A stretch of DNA of 43,536 bases from Candidatus Cloacimonadota bacterium (GTDB lineage Bacteria > Cloacimonadota > Cloacimonadia > Cloacimonadales > Cloacimonadaceae), in contig JALOBT010000021.1 in assembly GCA_023228125.1 (NCBI GenBank), forward strand, positions 1 through 43,536. Direction: 5' to 3'. The notes below the pieces were generated by a model that had not been told where the DNA came from, ran no database searches, and saw nothing but the letters and a program-made list of their open reading frames with translations. The translations under genes and the position numbers were made by a program. How positions within the stretch are numbered: position 1 is the first letter of the stretch; each line of letters begins with the position of its first letter. Of the stretch, positions 31,780-40,519 are shown in pieces.

Positions 31780-33837
31780 TTAATTTTCTTCGTTATCTTG
31801 CCAGGCGGCTACCACCTTCTGAGTAATATCTTCCGGGACTCTCTCGTAATTGGAAAATTCTTGTGTAAAGCGTCCGCGTCCCTGAGTGAAAGACTTCAGC
31901 GCTGTATAGTATCCAAACATCTCCGCCAGAGGCATCTGAGCAGAAAGATATTGCTTCTTTCCACGCTGCTCCATTCCCATGATCCGGCCTCTGCGAGTGG
32001 ATATATCTCCCATCACGTCTCCCATATATTCGCTGGGAACGATGATTACGATATTGTAAATGGGCTCCAGTAAGATGGGTTTGCATTTCTTAAAGCCTTC
32101 TTTGAGGGCCATTGATGAGGCGATCTTGAAGGCCATTTCGGAGCTATCCACATCGTGGTAACTGCCATAATATACTTCCACAGCTACGTCCACCACTTTA
32201 TATCCTGCAATGATGCCCTTTTCCAAGGTCTCGAGCAAGCCTTTTTCGATGGCAGGAACAAAGTTTGAGGGAATCACGCCGCCCACGATCGCATTGATGA
32301 ATTGGAATCCTTCTCCACGTTCGGTGGGTTTGATTCTAAAATATACTTCGCCATATTGGCCGCGACCACCGGATTGTTTCTTATGCTTGTATTGGCTTTC
32401 CGCACTGCCGACGATAGTCTCTTTGTAGGGAATGCGTGGGGTTTTGAGTTCGGCTTCTACTTTGTAACGGTTTTTCAGCTTTTTCAAGACCAATTGCAAT
32501 TGCTGGTCTCCCATGCCGGAAAGCACGTTTTCATGAGTTTCCGCATTCAGATCATAACGGATGGTAGAGTCTTCTGCCATCACTCTTTGCAGGCTGCTGC
32601 CAATCTTGTCTTCATCGGATTGGTTGACCGCTTTGATGGACTGCCAGGTGGTGGCGGCAGGCAGCTCTATCGGCTTCATGGCATGACGGGCATTCAGAGC
32701 AACGATGCTGCTCATCACCCGGGCGTGTTTCAGCTTTACCAAAGAACCGATCTCGCCGGCTCTGAGCTCAGGACAGTCATGACGGTTTTTACCGAACATA
32801 TAGAAGGTATTGCCAGCTTTGTCTTTGGCTTCTTTTTCCGGGTTATAGAATTCATTACCGGTTTTGAGTGACCCTGAGAATAGCCTTACAAAAGCAAAAT
32901 CGCCCATGCTGGGATCAGCATAAAGCTTGAAAATATATCCCAAAAGCTCACCATCAGCACTGGCGATGAATTCTTTGGGCTCACCATCTTCTACTAATTC
33001 AATCTTAGGGCAATCAGCCGGGGAAGGCAGATAAGCAATAATCGCTTCCACAAAAGCCATTACGCCGATACCGGTTCCTGCGGAGCTTACAAATACTGGG
33101 GTAATCTCGCCATTTGCAATGCACTTTCTGAGTCCGGCTACCAAGTGATCCTGAGCCAATTCCATGTTTTCTAAAAACTCATTGAGCAAGGCTTCATCAG
33201 TCTCGGCCACAGCTTCCATGAGCTGAAGCCTGGCATCTTCCATCTGATCTTTCATATTGGCAGGGACATCTACTTTGCCGGCGGCTGTATAAGCTTTTTG
33301 CAATACTACATCCACCACGCCTTCAAAGGCTCCTTCTTTGCCAATGGGGATATGAACTTTCACCGGTCTGAGATCTGTATTCTCATGGATAGATTCCAGA
33401 GTTTTCTCATAGTCCGCATGTTCGTTGTCCATGCGGTTTACCAGGATGATCTTGGCTTTGTTTTTGCCTTCTAATTGCTCCAAAGCGAGCTCCAGGCCCA
33501 CTTCAAAGCCGGCAGCAGCATTTGCCACGATTACCACGCTTTCCACGGCGGGAAGAGCCACCACGGTATCACCCACAAAATCCGGATAACCGGGTGCGTC
33601 CAGGATGTTAATGATATGTTTTTTATAATCCACGTAGCCGATGGCAAGGCCCAAAGACATCTTTTTTGCGATCTCTTCAGGATCAAAATCGAGTACGGTA
33701 TTGCCTTCATCGATCTTACCAAGTCTATTGGTAGTTTTCGTTTGAATAAAGATTTGTTCTGCCAAAGTAGTCTTGCCAGATCCGCTGGCACCAACCAGCA
33801 TTAGATTGCGTAAGTTCTTCATTGAGTAATCTTTCAT
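31780..33837 (-). CDS. EF-G-like translational GTPase with altered G motifs
   Basis: A 685-residue protein with the full EF-G domain order (G, II, III, IV, V). The G motifs depart from canonical EF-G. G1 is GASGSGKT (16-23) where EF-G has a GHIDAGKT-like loop. Switch I lacks the RGITI sequence. G3 is DAPGYPDF (80-87), with Tyr84 where the water-activating His sits. G4 is NRMD (134-137) instead of NKMD. The late region with RIKPTERGEGFQF and TRRGRIMGMEQRG is typical of EF-G domains IV-V. This is the EF-G-2/FusA2-like group, whose role is unclear, rather than the main EF-G. GAGGA precedes the ATG. It is the first gene of the operon. Confidence 0.92.
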   Translation of the reverse strand: MKDYSMKNLRNLMLVGASGSGKTTLAEQIFIQTKTTNRLGKIDEGNTVLDFDPEEIAKKMSLGLAIGYVDYKKHIINILDAPGYPDFVGDTVVALPAVESVVIVANAAAGFEVGLELALEQLEGKNKAKIILVNRMDNEHADYEKTLESIHENTDLRPVKVHIPIGKEGAFEGVVDVVLQKAYTAAGKVDVPANMKDQMEDARLQLMEAVAETDEALLNEFLENMELAQDHLVAGLRKCIANGEITPVFVSSAGTGIGVMAFVEAIIAYLPSPADCPKIELVEDGEPKEFIASADGELLGYIFKLYADPSMGDFAFVRLFSGSLKTGNEFYNPEKEAKDKAGNTFYMFGKNRHDCPELRAGEIGSLVKLKHARVMSSIVALNARHAMKPIELPAATTWQSIKAVNQSDEDKIGSSLQRVMAEDSTIRYDLNAETHENVLSGMGDQQLQLVLKKLKNRYKVEAELKTPRIPYKETIVGSAESQYKHKKQSGGRGQYGEVYFRIKPTERGEGFQFINAIVGGVIPSNFVPAIEKGLLETLEKGIIAGYKVVDVAVEVYYGSYHDVDSSEMAFKIASSMALKEGFKKCKPILLEPIYNIVIIVPSEYMGDVMGDISTRRGRIMGMEQRGKKQYLSAQMPLAEMFGYYTALKSFTQGRGRFTQEFSNYERVPEDITQKVVAAWQDNEEN

Positions 33838-33875
33838 GTTTTTCCTCGTGTGTTTATCTCATTTTCATAGAATTT

Positions 33876-33919
33876 ATTATACTGTAAAACCATAATTTCT
33901 GCTTACTAATAGCTGTCAA
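33876..33919 (-). promoter_or_regulatory. Possible promoter of the EF-G-like operon
   Basis: The minus strand holds TTGACA at 33914-33919 and, 32 bases on, TATAAT at 33876-33881. The spacing is too long for one promoter, so the TATAAT may work with a weak -35 or with an activator. Confidence 0.3.
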
Positions 33920-33934
33920 TGCTTTTGTTTGTTC

Positions 33935-33964
33935 TTGACATATATGCCGAGTTCAGAATACAAT
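33935..33964 (+). promoter_or_regulatory. Promoter of the small membrane protein gene
   Basis: TTGACA (33935-33940), an 18-base spacer and TACAAT (33959-33964) lie about 30 bases ahead of the 33994 start. Confidence 0.65.
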
Positions 33965-33993
33965 GAATTAAATAAATTTAGGGAGGTTCCAGC

Positions 33994-34278
33994 ATGGAAC
34001 AAGAACCACGTTCTTTTACAAACCAAGCCAATCTAAACCCTCAGCAAAACCTGGCTCCGATCATGACCATCGGAAATTGGATTGTCACCATGATCATCCT
34101 TGCCATCCCCTTCGTAAACATCATTATGCTGATCGTCTGGGCAGCCAGTTCTGCAGAAAATCCCAATCGCAAAAACTGGGCTATAGCACAATTGATTTTT
34201 ATGGCTATTGGCATCGCCTTATACATTCTTCTCTTCAGTACCATAGTAGGTTTGATGGGAGGAATACTCAATAACTGA
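33994..34278 (+). CDS. Small two-helix membrane protein
   Basis: A 94-residue protein with a polar N-terminus of about 23 residues and TM helices at about 27-51 (WIVTMIILAIPFVNIIMLIVWA) and 64-88 (AQLIFMAIGIALYILLFSTIV). The short loop contains NPNRKNWA. The G-x-W-x(6)-LAIP-x-VNIIML-x-WA pattern followed by N-P-x(3)-N-(W/F) resembles small membrane proteins widespread in Gram-positives and others, without known function. GGGAGG precedes the ATG. It is monocistronic. Confidence 0.75.
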   Translation: MEQEPRSFTNQANLNPQQNLAPIMTIGNWIVTMIILAIPFVNIIMLIVWAASSAENPNRKNWAIAQLIFMAIGIALYILLFSTIVGLMGGILNN

Positions 34279-34377
34279 CCAGGCAGCTAAATCTTAACTT
34301 ACAGGACAGAAATTCCCCCGCTTTAGTTATGGCAAAATCGGGCGAGATTGTTGCGTAAGGGTAAAAAGTAAACCCTA

Positions 34378-36468
34378 TCACTGTGAGAGAATATACAGGA
34401 CATAAGCCATCGTCTCTGCGGTGCTTTTCAGGCTTTGTCTCCGATCGCCAGAGCCGGTATGCCCTTCATTTTCATATAAGCGGTACAGCACTTTGGAGCT
34501 GCCGAGATTGTTCTGACGCAGCTTTTGCGCCCATTTCAAGCCTTCCCAATAGCTCACCCGGGTATCATACCAGCCACTGCTGATCAGCACATCGGGCAAT
34601 ACTGCAGGGTGAACATTGTCATAGGGACTGTAGCTCAGCATATAGGCAAAGTCTTGCGGATTCTGGGGGTTTCCCCATTCCAGATATTCCTGAGCGGTGA
34701 GAGGAAGGCTATCATCCAGCATGGTGTTGATCAAATCCACAAAAGGCACGTCTGCGATCACCATGCGCATGGCCTGGGGAGCAAGATTTGTGACAGCTCC
34801 CACCAGGAGTCCGCCGGCACTGCCTCCTTCGATCACGGTTTGAGCCGCTGTGGTGAGCCCTCTTTGCTGCAAATAGCTAAGACAGGCGATAAAATCCGTA
34901 AAGCTATGCTTTTTGTTTTGCAGTTTGCCGTCTTCATACCAACTGCGTCCCAGATCTCCTCCGCCCCGGATTCCCGCGATAGCATAGATCAGGCCTCTAT
35001 CCAAAAGAGACAGCCGATTTGCCCAAAATCCAGGTTCTTCGGAGTCTCCATAAGCGCCGTAACCTTCCAACCACAGAGGGTGAGGACGGCTAAGATCCAG
35101 ATCGCTTTTGTAGATGATGGAAAGCGGAATCAAGCTGCCATCTTCGGCTATAGCGTTTACCTGAGTGCAGATGTAATCTTTCGGATTGTAGTGCGGGGGC
35201 AAAGGGTAAGCATAGTGCAGGCTCTGGGCCCCACTGGCCAGGTCATAGCGAAAGATCTGGGCAGGATGAAGATAGCTTTCCACCGCGTAATACAGATAGG
35301 GCTCATTGGCCTGAGTGCCTCCCCAAAAGGAAAGATCGGAAGCTTGCTGCGGAATGAGGCCAGAAATCTCCTGGCTGGTATCCTTGCTATACACCCGCAG
35401 AACTTCTCTTCCCATTTCTTTTCTGATCACAGCCAAATACTCACCTTGTAGCCAAAAAGAAGAGAGCGGATTTCCCTGCTCTCCAGGGATGATCTCTTTC
35501 CAACTTTCCATATTGGTATCTGAGAGGGTACATTCGGCTATGGATCCGTCTGGACACCAAAGATCAGTTTGGAGATAGATCTGCCCTGCCAAAATATCTG
35601 GATAATAAGTGACCCCAGTGCGAGCCGGAGCGATCAGGCGAAAACCAGATTCGGGAAAGCGGGTATCCAGATGCCAGGCCTGATTGGTATCTTTACTCTC
35701 AGAAAGCAGGACCACATAGTTTTGATCCCGGCAGCAATATATAGAAAGATCAAACTGCGTATCGTCCAGTTTCATCAGCGTTTTGGTGGCCAAAGTACCC
35801 AGCTCCAGCAGCTCACAGGTATCTGTTTGCCAACGCTCGTTTACTCTGGTGATCAGCGCATGACGGCCATCACGACACCAGATAAATTCTGAAATGTTAT
35901 GCAAGTTGGAAGCTGTGATTTTTCGGCTGTGCAGATACTTGAAAAAGAGTTGATATCTTTCATCGCCGCTGAAATCTGCGGAATAAGCCAGTGTCTTGCC
36001 ATCCGGGCTGATCTCGCTAAAGCCCAGGGCAAAGAATTCTTTTCCTTTGGCCAGCTCATTTTCATCCAAGAGCAATTCATCTTTTCCATGACCAGTTTGG
36101 GCTCTGCGCCAATGGATTGGGTAGGCTTGTTTTAGATTCTGGCGGCTGAAGTAAAAGTATCCTTCATAAGGATAGGGGGCACTCTCCTGACTTTTGGGAA
36201 TCCGGCTGAGGAATTCCTTAAAAAGCTTTTTGGATAGACGGCGAGAGGGTTTCAGGGCAGCCTTGGTGTATCTGCTCTCACTTGCTAAAACCTGCCTTAA
36301 AGCAGGATCATCTCTATCGCTCAGCCAATTCCACTGATCCACCAGGCAAACATCGTGCACAAAAGTGGTATCCGGCCGGGAGGGCGCCAGAGGAACGGGC
36401 AGCACGGCAGCCTGCACTGCGCCCCATAGGCACATGATCCAGAGGGTGAGGACGTATCTATTCTTCAT
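34378..36468 (-). CDS. S9 prolyl oligopeptidase-family peptidase, exported
   Basis: A 696-residue serine peptidase of the S9A/oligopeptidase B type. A signal peptide (NRYVLTLWIMCLWGAVQAA) is followed by a seven-bladed propeller-like region (about 60-430), then the alpha/beta-hydrolase domain. The catalytic triad is Ser550 in EGGSAGG, Asp635 in GWYDTRV and His670 in NEGHTG. GIRGGGDLG and YGAYGD are family landmarks. It should cleave short peptides after basic residues or proline, probably in the periplasm. An open frame reaches 36528, but AAGGA and the signal peptide favour the ATG at 36468. It stands alone on its strand. Confidence 0.93.
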   Translation of the reverse strand: MKNRYVLTLWIMCLWGAVQAAVLPVPLAPSRPDTTFVHDVCLVDQWNWLSDRDDPALRQVLASESRYTKAALKPSRRLSKKLFKEFLSRIPKSQESAPYPYEGYFYFSRQNLKQAYPIHWRRAQTGHGKDELLLDENELAKGKEFFALGFSEISPDGKTLAYSADFSGDERYQLFFKYLHSRKITASNLHNISEFIWCRDGRHALITRVNERWQTDTCELLELGTLATKTLMKLDDTQFDLSIYCCRDQNYVVLLSESKDTNQAWHLDTRFPESGFRLIAPARTGVTYYPDILAGQIYLQTDLWCPDGSIAECTLSDTNMESWKEIIPGEQGNPLSSFWLQGEYLAVIRKEMGREVLRVYSKDTSQEISGLIPQQASDLSFWGGTQANEPYLYYAVESYLHPAQIFRYDLASGAQSLHYAYPLPPHYNPKDYICTQVNAIAEDGSLIPLSIIYKSDLDLSRPHPLWLEGYGAYGDSEEPGFWANRLSLLDRGLIYAIAGIRGGGDLGRSWYEDGKLQNKKHSFTDFIACLSYLQQRGLTTAAQTVIEGGSAGGLLVGAVTNLAPQAMRMVIADVPFVDLINTMLDDSLPLTAQEYLEWGNPQNPQDFAYMLSYSPYDNVHPAVLPDVLISSGWYDTRVSYWEGLKWAQKLRQNNLGSSKVLYRLYENEGHTGSGDRRQSLKSTAETMAYVLYILSQ

Positions 36469-36695
36469 GTAATTCCTTTTCAAACGCCATACCTTTCTTA
36501 GCGGAAGGTATGTCCCGTTTATTCTCACTTAGACAAAGCAATTATCAAGCCATTTTGCACAGGAATTCCCACTTTTTGAGCATAAGTAAATTATGGTTTC
36601 TTTAGCTTTCCCATCCCGTGAATTGCAGCAGCCTTCCTGCACAGGTTATGGTAGAGATGGGATAAGGCAATGTGTCTGGCAGGACTGATGAGCAC

Positions 36696-36730
36696 AAAAA
36701 AGCGGCCAACATGCTTACATGCAGGCCGCT
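36696..36730 (-). terminator. Intrinsic terminator of the tRNA gene
   Basis: On the minus strand AGCGGCC pairs with GGCCGCT (36701-36707 with 36724-36730), with an inner GCATG/CATGT stem, followed by a T-run (36696-36700). It lies 6 bases after the tRNA. Confidence 0.88.
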
Positions 36731-36736
36731 GGTATA

Positions 36737-36812
36737 TGGTGGAGCATAGCGGGATCGAACCGCTGACCTCTTGACTGCCAGTCAAGCGCTCTCCCAGCTG
36801 AGCTAATGCCCC
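36737..36812 (-). tRNA. tRNA-Ala (anticodon GGC)
   Basis: A complete 76-base cloverleaf on the minus strand. The acceptor stem is GGGGCAT/ATGCTCC with one G-T pair, the D arm GCTC/GAGC, the anticodon stem CTTGA/TCAAG with loop CTGGCAG giving anticodon GGC, and the T arm AGCGG/CCGCT with TTCGATC. The 3' CCA is encoded. It reads GCC and GCT codons. Confidence 0.97.
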
Positions 36813-37049
36813 AAAGGAGCTGTCGTTTAGTTTCGTCAATCTTTTAATCTGACTTATTTTGTCAAGCGGAAAAAATCAGATTATTTTTATCATCAGTCTG
36901 ATCGCCTTGAATATTAAGAGTTTAAGCAATTAATAAACCCTGCTTAGCTCAGTCCCTCACCCACTGGAGCAAAATAAACCTTGTATAAATTCGCAAGTTT
37001 AGAATAGTGACTCTCTTATAGAATAATATGATCCAAAGTGGAGGATATA

Positions 37050-38834
37050 ATGCTCGAAGATCTTAGAAAGAGACAAAAGATCATCATTTATTTCGTAACC
37101 GTAATTTTCGTCCTGGGGATGGGAGCCATCGGTATAGTGGAGATTTTCACGCCCAAGCCCTTTTTGGGCAAAGTAGAGGGGAAGAAGATCACCCTGGAGA
37201 TGTATCAAGGCAAGCTGCAAGAAGTGTATGCCAGATACAGCGAAAGCAACCCAAATCAACCTATAGACGACAACACCCGCCGTTCCCTGGAAGGCTCTGC
37301 CTGGCAGGAACTGGTGGACGGAATCTTGTGGGACAAACAGATCAAAAAACACAAGATCAAAGTTTCTGAAAGTGACATCTTGACCGAGATGCAAAACAAT
37401 CCCCCGCAGGAGCTAATGCAAAACGAATCCCTGCAGACCAATGGCAGATTTGACAATAGCAAATACCTCGCGGTGCTGAAGAACAATCCGGAATTCTTTT
37501 TGATGATGGAAGACTATGTGAGTAGCTATCTTCCCCGCAAACGTCTGCAAGACAAGATCCAGGCGGAAGCCGGCATCACCATCGACAGCCTGAAAACAGA
37601 GTATGCCAAGGAAAACGACAAGGTCTCTGGAGAGATTCTGTTCTTTGATTACAACAAAATCACCGACGTGGAAGTCACCGATGAGAAGATCAGTGAATAC
37701 TATGAAAAGCACAAAGAAGAAGACTATAAGAAAGGCCCTGCCACCCGTGTGAAGTACCTTTCCTTTGCAGTGGCTCCTTCTGAGGAAGATTTTGCCGAAG
37801 CAAAGCACTCTGCGAACCTGATTCGGGAGCGCATAGTAAAAGGTGAAGATTTTGCCGAGCTCGCTCGCGAGTATTCTGAAGATCCCGGCTCTGGTCAAAA
37901 TGGTGGATCCTTGGGCGAATTTGGTAAAGGCCAGATGGTTCCTGAATTTGAAAAAGCCGCCTTTGCCCTGCAGGAAGGGGAAATCTCCCAGCCTGTAAAA
38001 TCCGACTTTGGTTGGCATATCATCCGCCTGGACAAGTGGGTAGATAAAGACCCTGAAATCTCCAAAGTGGAAGCCAGCCATATCCTCTTCAAGGTGGAAG
38101 CCAGTGAGACCACCAAGGCACAGATAGAAGACAAAGCCCTGGAAGCTCAGAAGAAGCTCAAGAAGAAAGATATCGATGAAGTGGCCAAAGCTCTGGAAAT
38201 GGAGCCCAAAGACACAGATTGGGTGGAGCACGATGCTCAATACATTCCTGGAATCGGCCAAAATCCCCAGTTTTTAGCCTGGATGATAAAAGCGAAGAAG
38301 AACCAGGTTTCCGAGCTTCTGCGCGATCAGCAACAAAACTTCATCGTGGCCAAAGTGGTGGATAACGCCAAGGTCTATTACGAAGACTTTGAAAAGGTAA
38401 AGCTGCGCATCAAGTACGACCTGGAACGTGAGATGAAGATCGCCAAAACCAAAGTTAAGGCGGATGAATTTGCCACCAAATACTCCCCCGCTGAATACTT
38501 TGCCAAAGCCGAAGCCGAGGGCTGGAAAGTTACCGAAGTGCAGAATTACAAACGCGGTAACAACACCCCTGGCCTGGGAGTCTCCGAGCTCTTTGCCGAT
38601 AACGCACTGGCACTCAAAGAAGGCGAGATGACAAATGTAATCCACGACCCCAAAGGCAGCTATGTCTTTAAGGCTACCATCCGGCTAAAACCTGATATGA
38701 AGGCTTTTGAGAAAGATAAAGATGCCCAGAAGGCGATCCGCGAGACCCTCGAAAACAAGGCTTGGAATCGCTGGTATCAAAATATGCGTGAAAATGCAGA
38801 GATCATCGATCGCCGCGCCGATTTTGGCATGTAA
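37050..38834 (+). CDS. SurA/PpiD-type periplasmic peptidyl-prolyl isomerase
   Basis: A 594-residue membrane-anchored foldase. A short cytosolic start (MLEDLRKRQK) leads to a TM helix at about residues 11-32 (IIIYFVTVIFVLGMGAIGIV), then a SurA-N-like chaperone region. A PpiC parvulin domain lies at about 230-335, with FAELAREYSEDPGS, GGSLGEFGKGQMVPEFEKAAFAL and SDFGWHIIRLD. A second, degenerate parvulin-like segment starts at VEASHILFKV (about 345), and a C-terminal helical region follows. PpiD-like architecture suggests it helps fold outer-membrane proteins. GGAGG sits 5 bases before the ATG at 37050, so the GTG at 37038 is rejected. No partner is coupled to it. Confidence 0.9.
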   Translation: MLEDLRKRQKIIIYFVTVIFVLGMGAIGIVEIFTPKPFLGKVEGKKITLEMYQGKLQEVYARYSESNPNQPIDDNTRRSLEGSAWQELVDGILWDKQIKKHKIKVSESDILTEMQNNPPQELMQNESLQTNGRFDNSKYLAVLKNNPEFFLMMEDYVSSYLPRKRLQDKIQAEAGITIDSLKTEYAKENDKVSGEILFFDYNKITDVEVTDEKISEYYEKHKEEDYKKGPATRVKYLSFAVAPSEEDFAEAKHSANLIRERIVKGEDFAELAREYSEDPGSGQNGGSLGEFGKGQMVPEFEKAAFALQEGEISQPVKSDFGWHIIRLDKWVDKDPEISKVEASHILFKVEASETTKAQIEDKALEAQKKLKKKDIDEVAKALEMEPKDTDWVEHDAQYIPGIGQNPQFLAWMIKAKKNQVSELLRDQQQNFIVAKVVDNAKVYYEDFEKVKLRIKYDLEREMKIAKTKVKADEFATKYSPAEYFAKAEAEGWKVTEVQNYKRGNNTPGLGVSELFADNALALKEGEMTNVIHDPKGSYVFKATIRLKPDMKAFEKDKDAQKAIRETLENKAWNRWYQNMRENAEIIDRRADFGM

Positions 38835-38870
38835 TAAACTATAACTTACAGGATACACTGTACAATAATT

Positions 38871-38904
38871 GGATGCGAAAACCCTAAGTTTTCGCATCCC
38901 TTTT
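38871..38904 (+). terminator. Intrinsic terminator between foldase and phosphohexomutase
   Basis: GGATGCGAAAA (38871-38881) pairs exactly with TTTTCGCATCC (38889-38899), followed by CTTTT. It lies only 7 bases before the ribosome site of the next gene, so it may also act as a leader structure. Confidence 0.85.
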
Positions 38905-38922
38905 CATAAGAAGGAGAAAAAG

Positions 38923-40284
38923 ATGAGCAAACTCATGGCCAGCGTGAGCGGCGTAAGAGGAATATTCGGCGAGAGTCTCACTCCGCCCATCGTGCAAAAA
39001 TACGTAAGCAGCTTTGGCCTTATGCAATTAAGAGCGCATGGCAAAGGCAGAATTATCATCGGCAGAGATAGCCGCACCACAGGAGAAGCCATGATGCACA
39101 TCGTGGCCAGTACCCTGATGAGCCTCGGCCTGGATGTGAGCTATTTGGGCATAGCTTCTACCCCCACCATCCTGCTGGCAGTAGAGGAAAGTGATGCCAT
39201 CGGTGGCATAGCCATCACCGCTTCGCACAATCCACCCCAGTGGAATGCGATGAAATTTGTGGATAATGACGGCATGTTTTTGGCCCCTCAAAAGGCCGCA
39301 GAATTCTTGTCCTCTATAGATCAAGACATCCCCTGGGCCACCTGGCAAGAGATCGGAAAGTTTGATCGGGACGATTCCGCCATTCAGCGGCATCTTGACA
39401 AGATTTTGGCAATCGACTATCTGGATCTGGATCGCATTCGCGCGCGCCGGTTCAAGGTGGTGCTGGATAGTGTAAATGGAGCCGGTGCCTTTACCTCCGA
39501 GAGCCTGCTAAAAGCCCTGGGCTGCGAAGTGATTAGCATCAATAGCGAGCCCACCGGCATCTTTGCGCACCCTGCCGAGCCGCTAAATAAGAACTTAGGC
39601 CAGCTTGAGGCTGCTGTAAAGAAACATCAGGCGGATCTTGGCTTTGCTACAGATCCTGATGTGGACCGGCTTTCCATAGTCTCAGAGCTGGGAAAGTGCA
39701 TCGGTGAAGAGCTCAGTATCGCACTCTGCCAGCTTTTTGTCCTGCCCAAACGCAAGGGCGATATTGTGGTGAATCTCTCCACTTCCATGCTCTCGGATGA
39801 TATTGCCAAAAGCTTTGGCGTCAAAGTCCATCGCACCAAAGTCGGCGAAATCAATGTCGGCAAAAAGATGCAGGAAATCTCTTCACCCATCGGCGGCGAA
39901 GGCAATGGCGGCATCATCTGCCCGGATGTGCATTACACCCGCGATGCTCCGGCTGGCATGGCCCTGATCCTGGGACTTTTGGCCGAAACTGGCAAAAGCA
40001 TCTCCAAACTTGTAGCAGAATTGCCCAAATACTATTTTGCCAAAGATAAGCTGGAGCTCAAACCTTCTGACATGCAAGCTGCCATGGCCAGAGTGCCCAA
40101 AATCCTGCAAGGATATGAGATTGATACCCAGGATGGCATCAAAGGCACCAAGGCAGACCATTGGATCCACGTGCGCAAATCCGGCACCGAGCCCATCATC
40201 AGAGTGTATGTGGAGAGCGGCTCGCAGGCCAGGAGCGATGAGATCTGCAGGAATACTTTGCAGGGGCTAATAATGGAGAATTGA
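38923..40284 (+). CDS. Phosphohexomutase (phosphomannomutase/phosphoglucosamine mutase family)
   Basis: A 453-residue alpha-D-phosphohexomutase. The four active-site loops are visible: the phosphoserine loop TASHNPPQWNAMKF (Ser near residue 98), the metal loop DPDVDR (near 243), the sugar-ring loop GGEGNGG (near 325) and the phosphate-binding loop RKSGTEPIIRVY (near 420). The start SVSGVRGIFGESLTP resembles archaeal-type and GlmM-like enzymes, so it makes Man-1-P, Glc-1-P or GlcN-1-P for envelope sugars. The substrate is not certain. AAGGAG precedes the ATG at 38923. The last codons (MEN and the stop) lie in the GAGAATT microsatellite. Confidence 0.92.
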   Translation: MSKLMASVSGVRGIFGESLTPPIVQKYVSSFGLMQLRAHGKGRIIIGRDSRTTGEAMMHIVASTLMSLGLDVSYLGIASTPTILLAVEESDAIGGIAITASHNPPQWNAMKFVDNDGMFLAPQKAAEFLSSIDQDIPWATWQEIGKFDRDDSAIQRHLDKILAIDYLDLDRIRARRFKVVLDSVNGAGAFTSESLLKALGCEVISINSEPTGIFAHPAEPLNKNLGQLEAAVKKHQADLGFATDPDVDRLSIVSELGKCIGEELSIALCQLFVLPKRKGDIVVNLSTSMLSDDIAKSFGVKVHRTKVGEINVGKKMQEISSPIGGEGNGGIICPDVHYTRDAPAGMALILGLLAETGKSISKLVAELPKYYFAKDKLELKPSDMQAAMARVPKILQGYEIDTQDGIKGTKADHWIHVRKSGTEPIIRVYVESGSQARSDEICRNTLQGLIMEN

Positions 40285-40410
40285 GAATTGAGAATTGAGA
40301 ATTGCCGGTGCTGGATTCGATGCGTCTCGCGTCGAGTGGGGCAGGGTTAAATGTAGAATTTAGAATGTAGGATGTAGAATTATTGTCGTAGCGCAGGACG
40401 CCGTTCCTGC
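40276..40410. repeat. Composite repeat: GAGAATT x4, hairpins and GTAGAAT words
   Basis: Four tandem GAGAATT heptads (40276-40303) are followed by an 8-bp hairpin with one G-T pair (40317-40335). A GTAGAATTTAGAATGTAGG-type array (40347-40385) and a hairpin GCAGGA-cgccgt-TCCTGC (40393-40410) come next. The heptad and the TGTAGAAT words are shared with 26135-26250. The spacer up to 40519 holds no gene; a TTGACA at 40450-40455 lacks a convincing -10. Confidence 0.85.
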
Positions 40411-40519
40411 GGAAGTCCTCAGGTTCAGAACACGCGCGCGAAGAATGACTTGACAAATTAGCACTCGCATAATCTATGTAGATCAGGAATCAGATTCCGG
40501 TTTTACATAGGAGTTGACC

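Noticed and set aside
31219..32073. 284-residue plus-strand frame across yebC and the EF-G-like gene
   Set aside because: It spans two well-supported minus genes and their spacer and has no recognisable domain.
34525..35451. 308-residue plus-strand frame
   Set aside because: It is the antisense shadow of the S9 peptidase, whose triad is intact in the minus frame.
36846..36882. 7-bp inverted repeat AATCTGA/TCAGATT upstream of the tRNA
   Set aside because: It is short, has a 23-base gap and is AT-rich, so it is likely chance.
37413..38261. 282-residue minus-strand frame
   Set aside because: It is a shadow of the PpiC-type foldase; its Phe-rich translation comes from antisense Lys/Glu codons.
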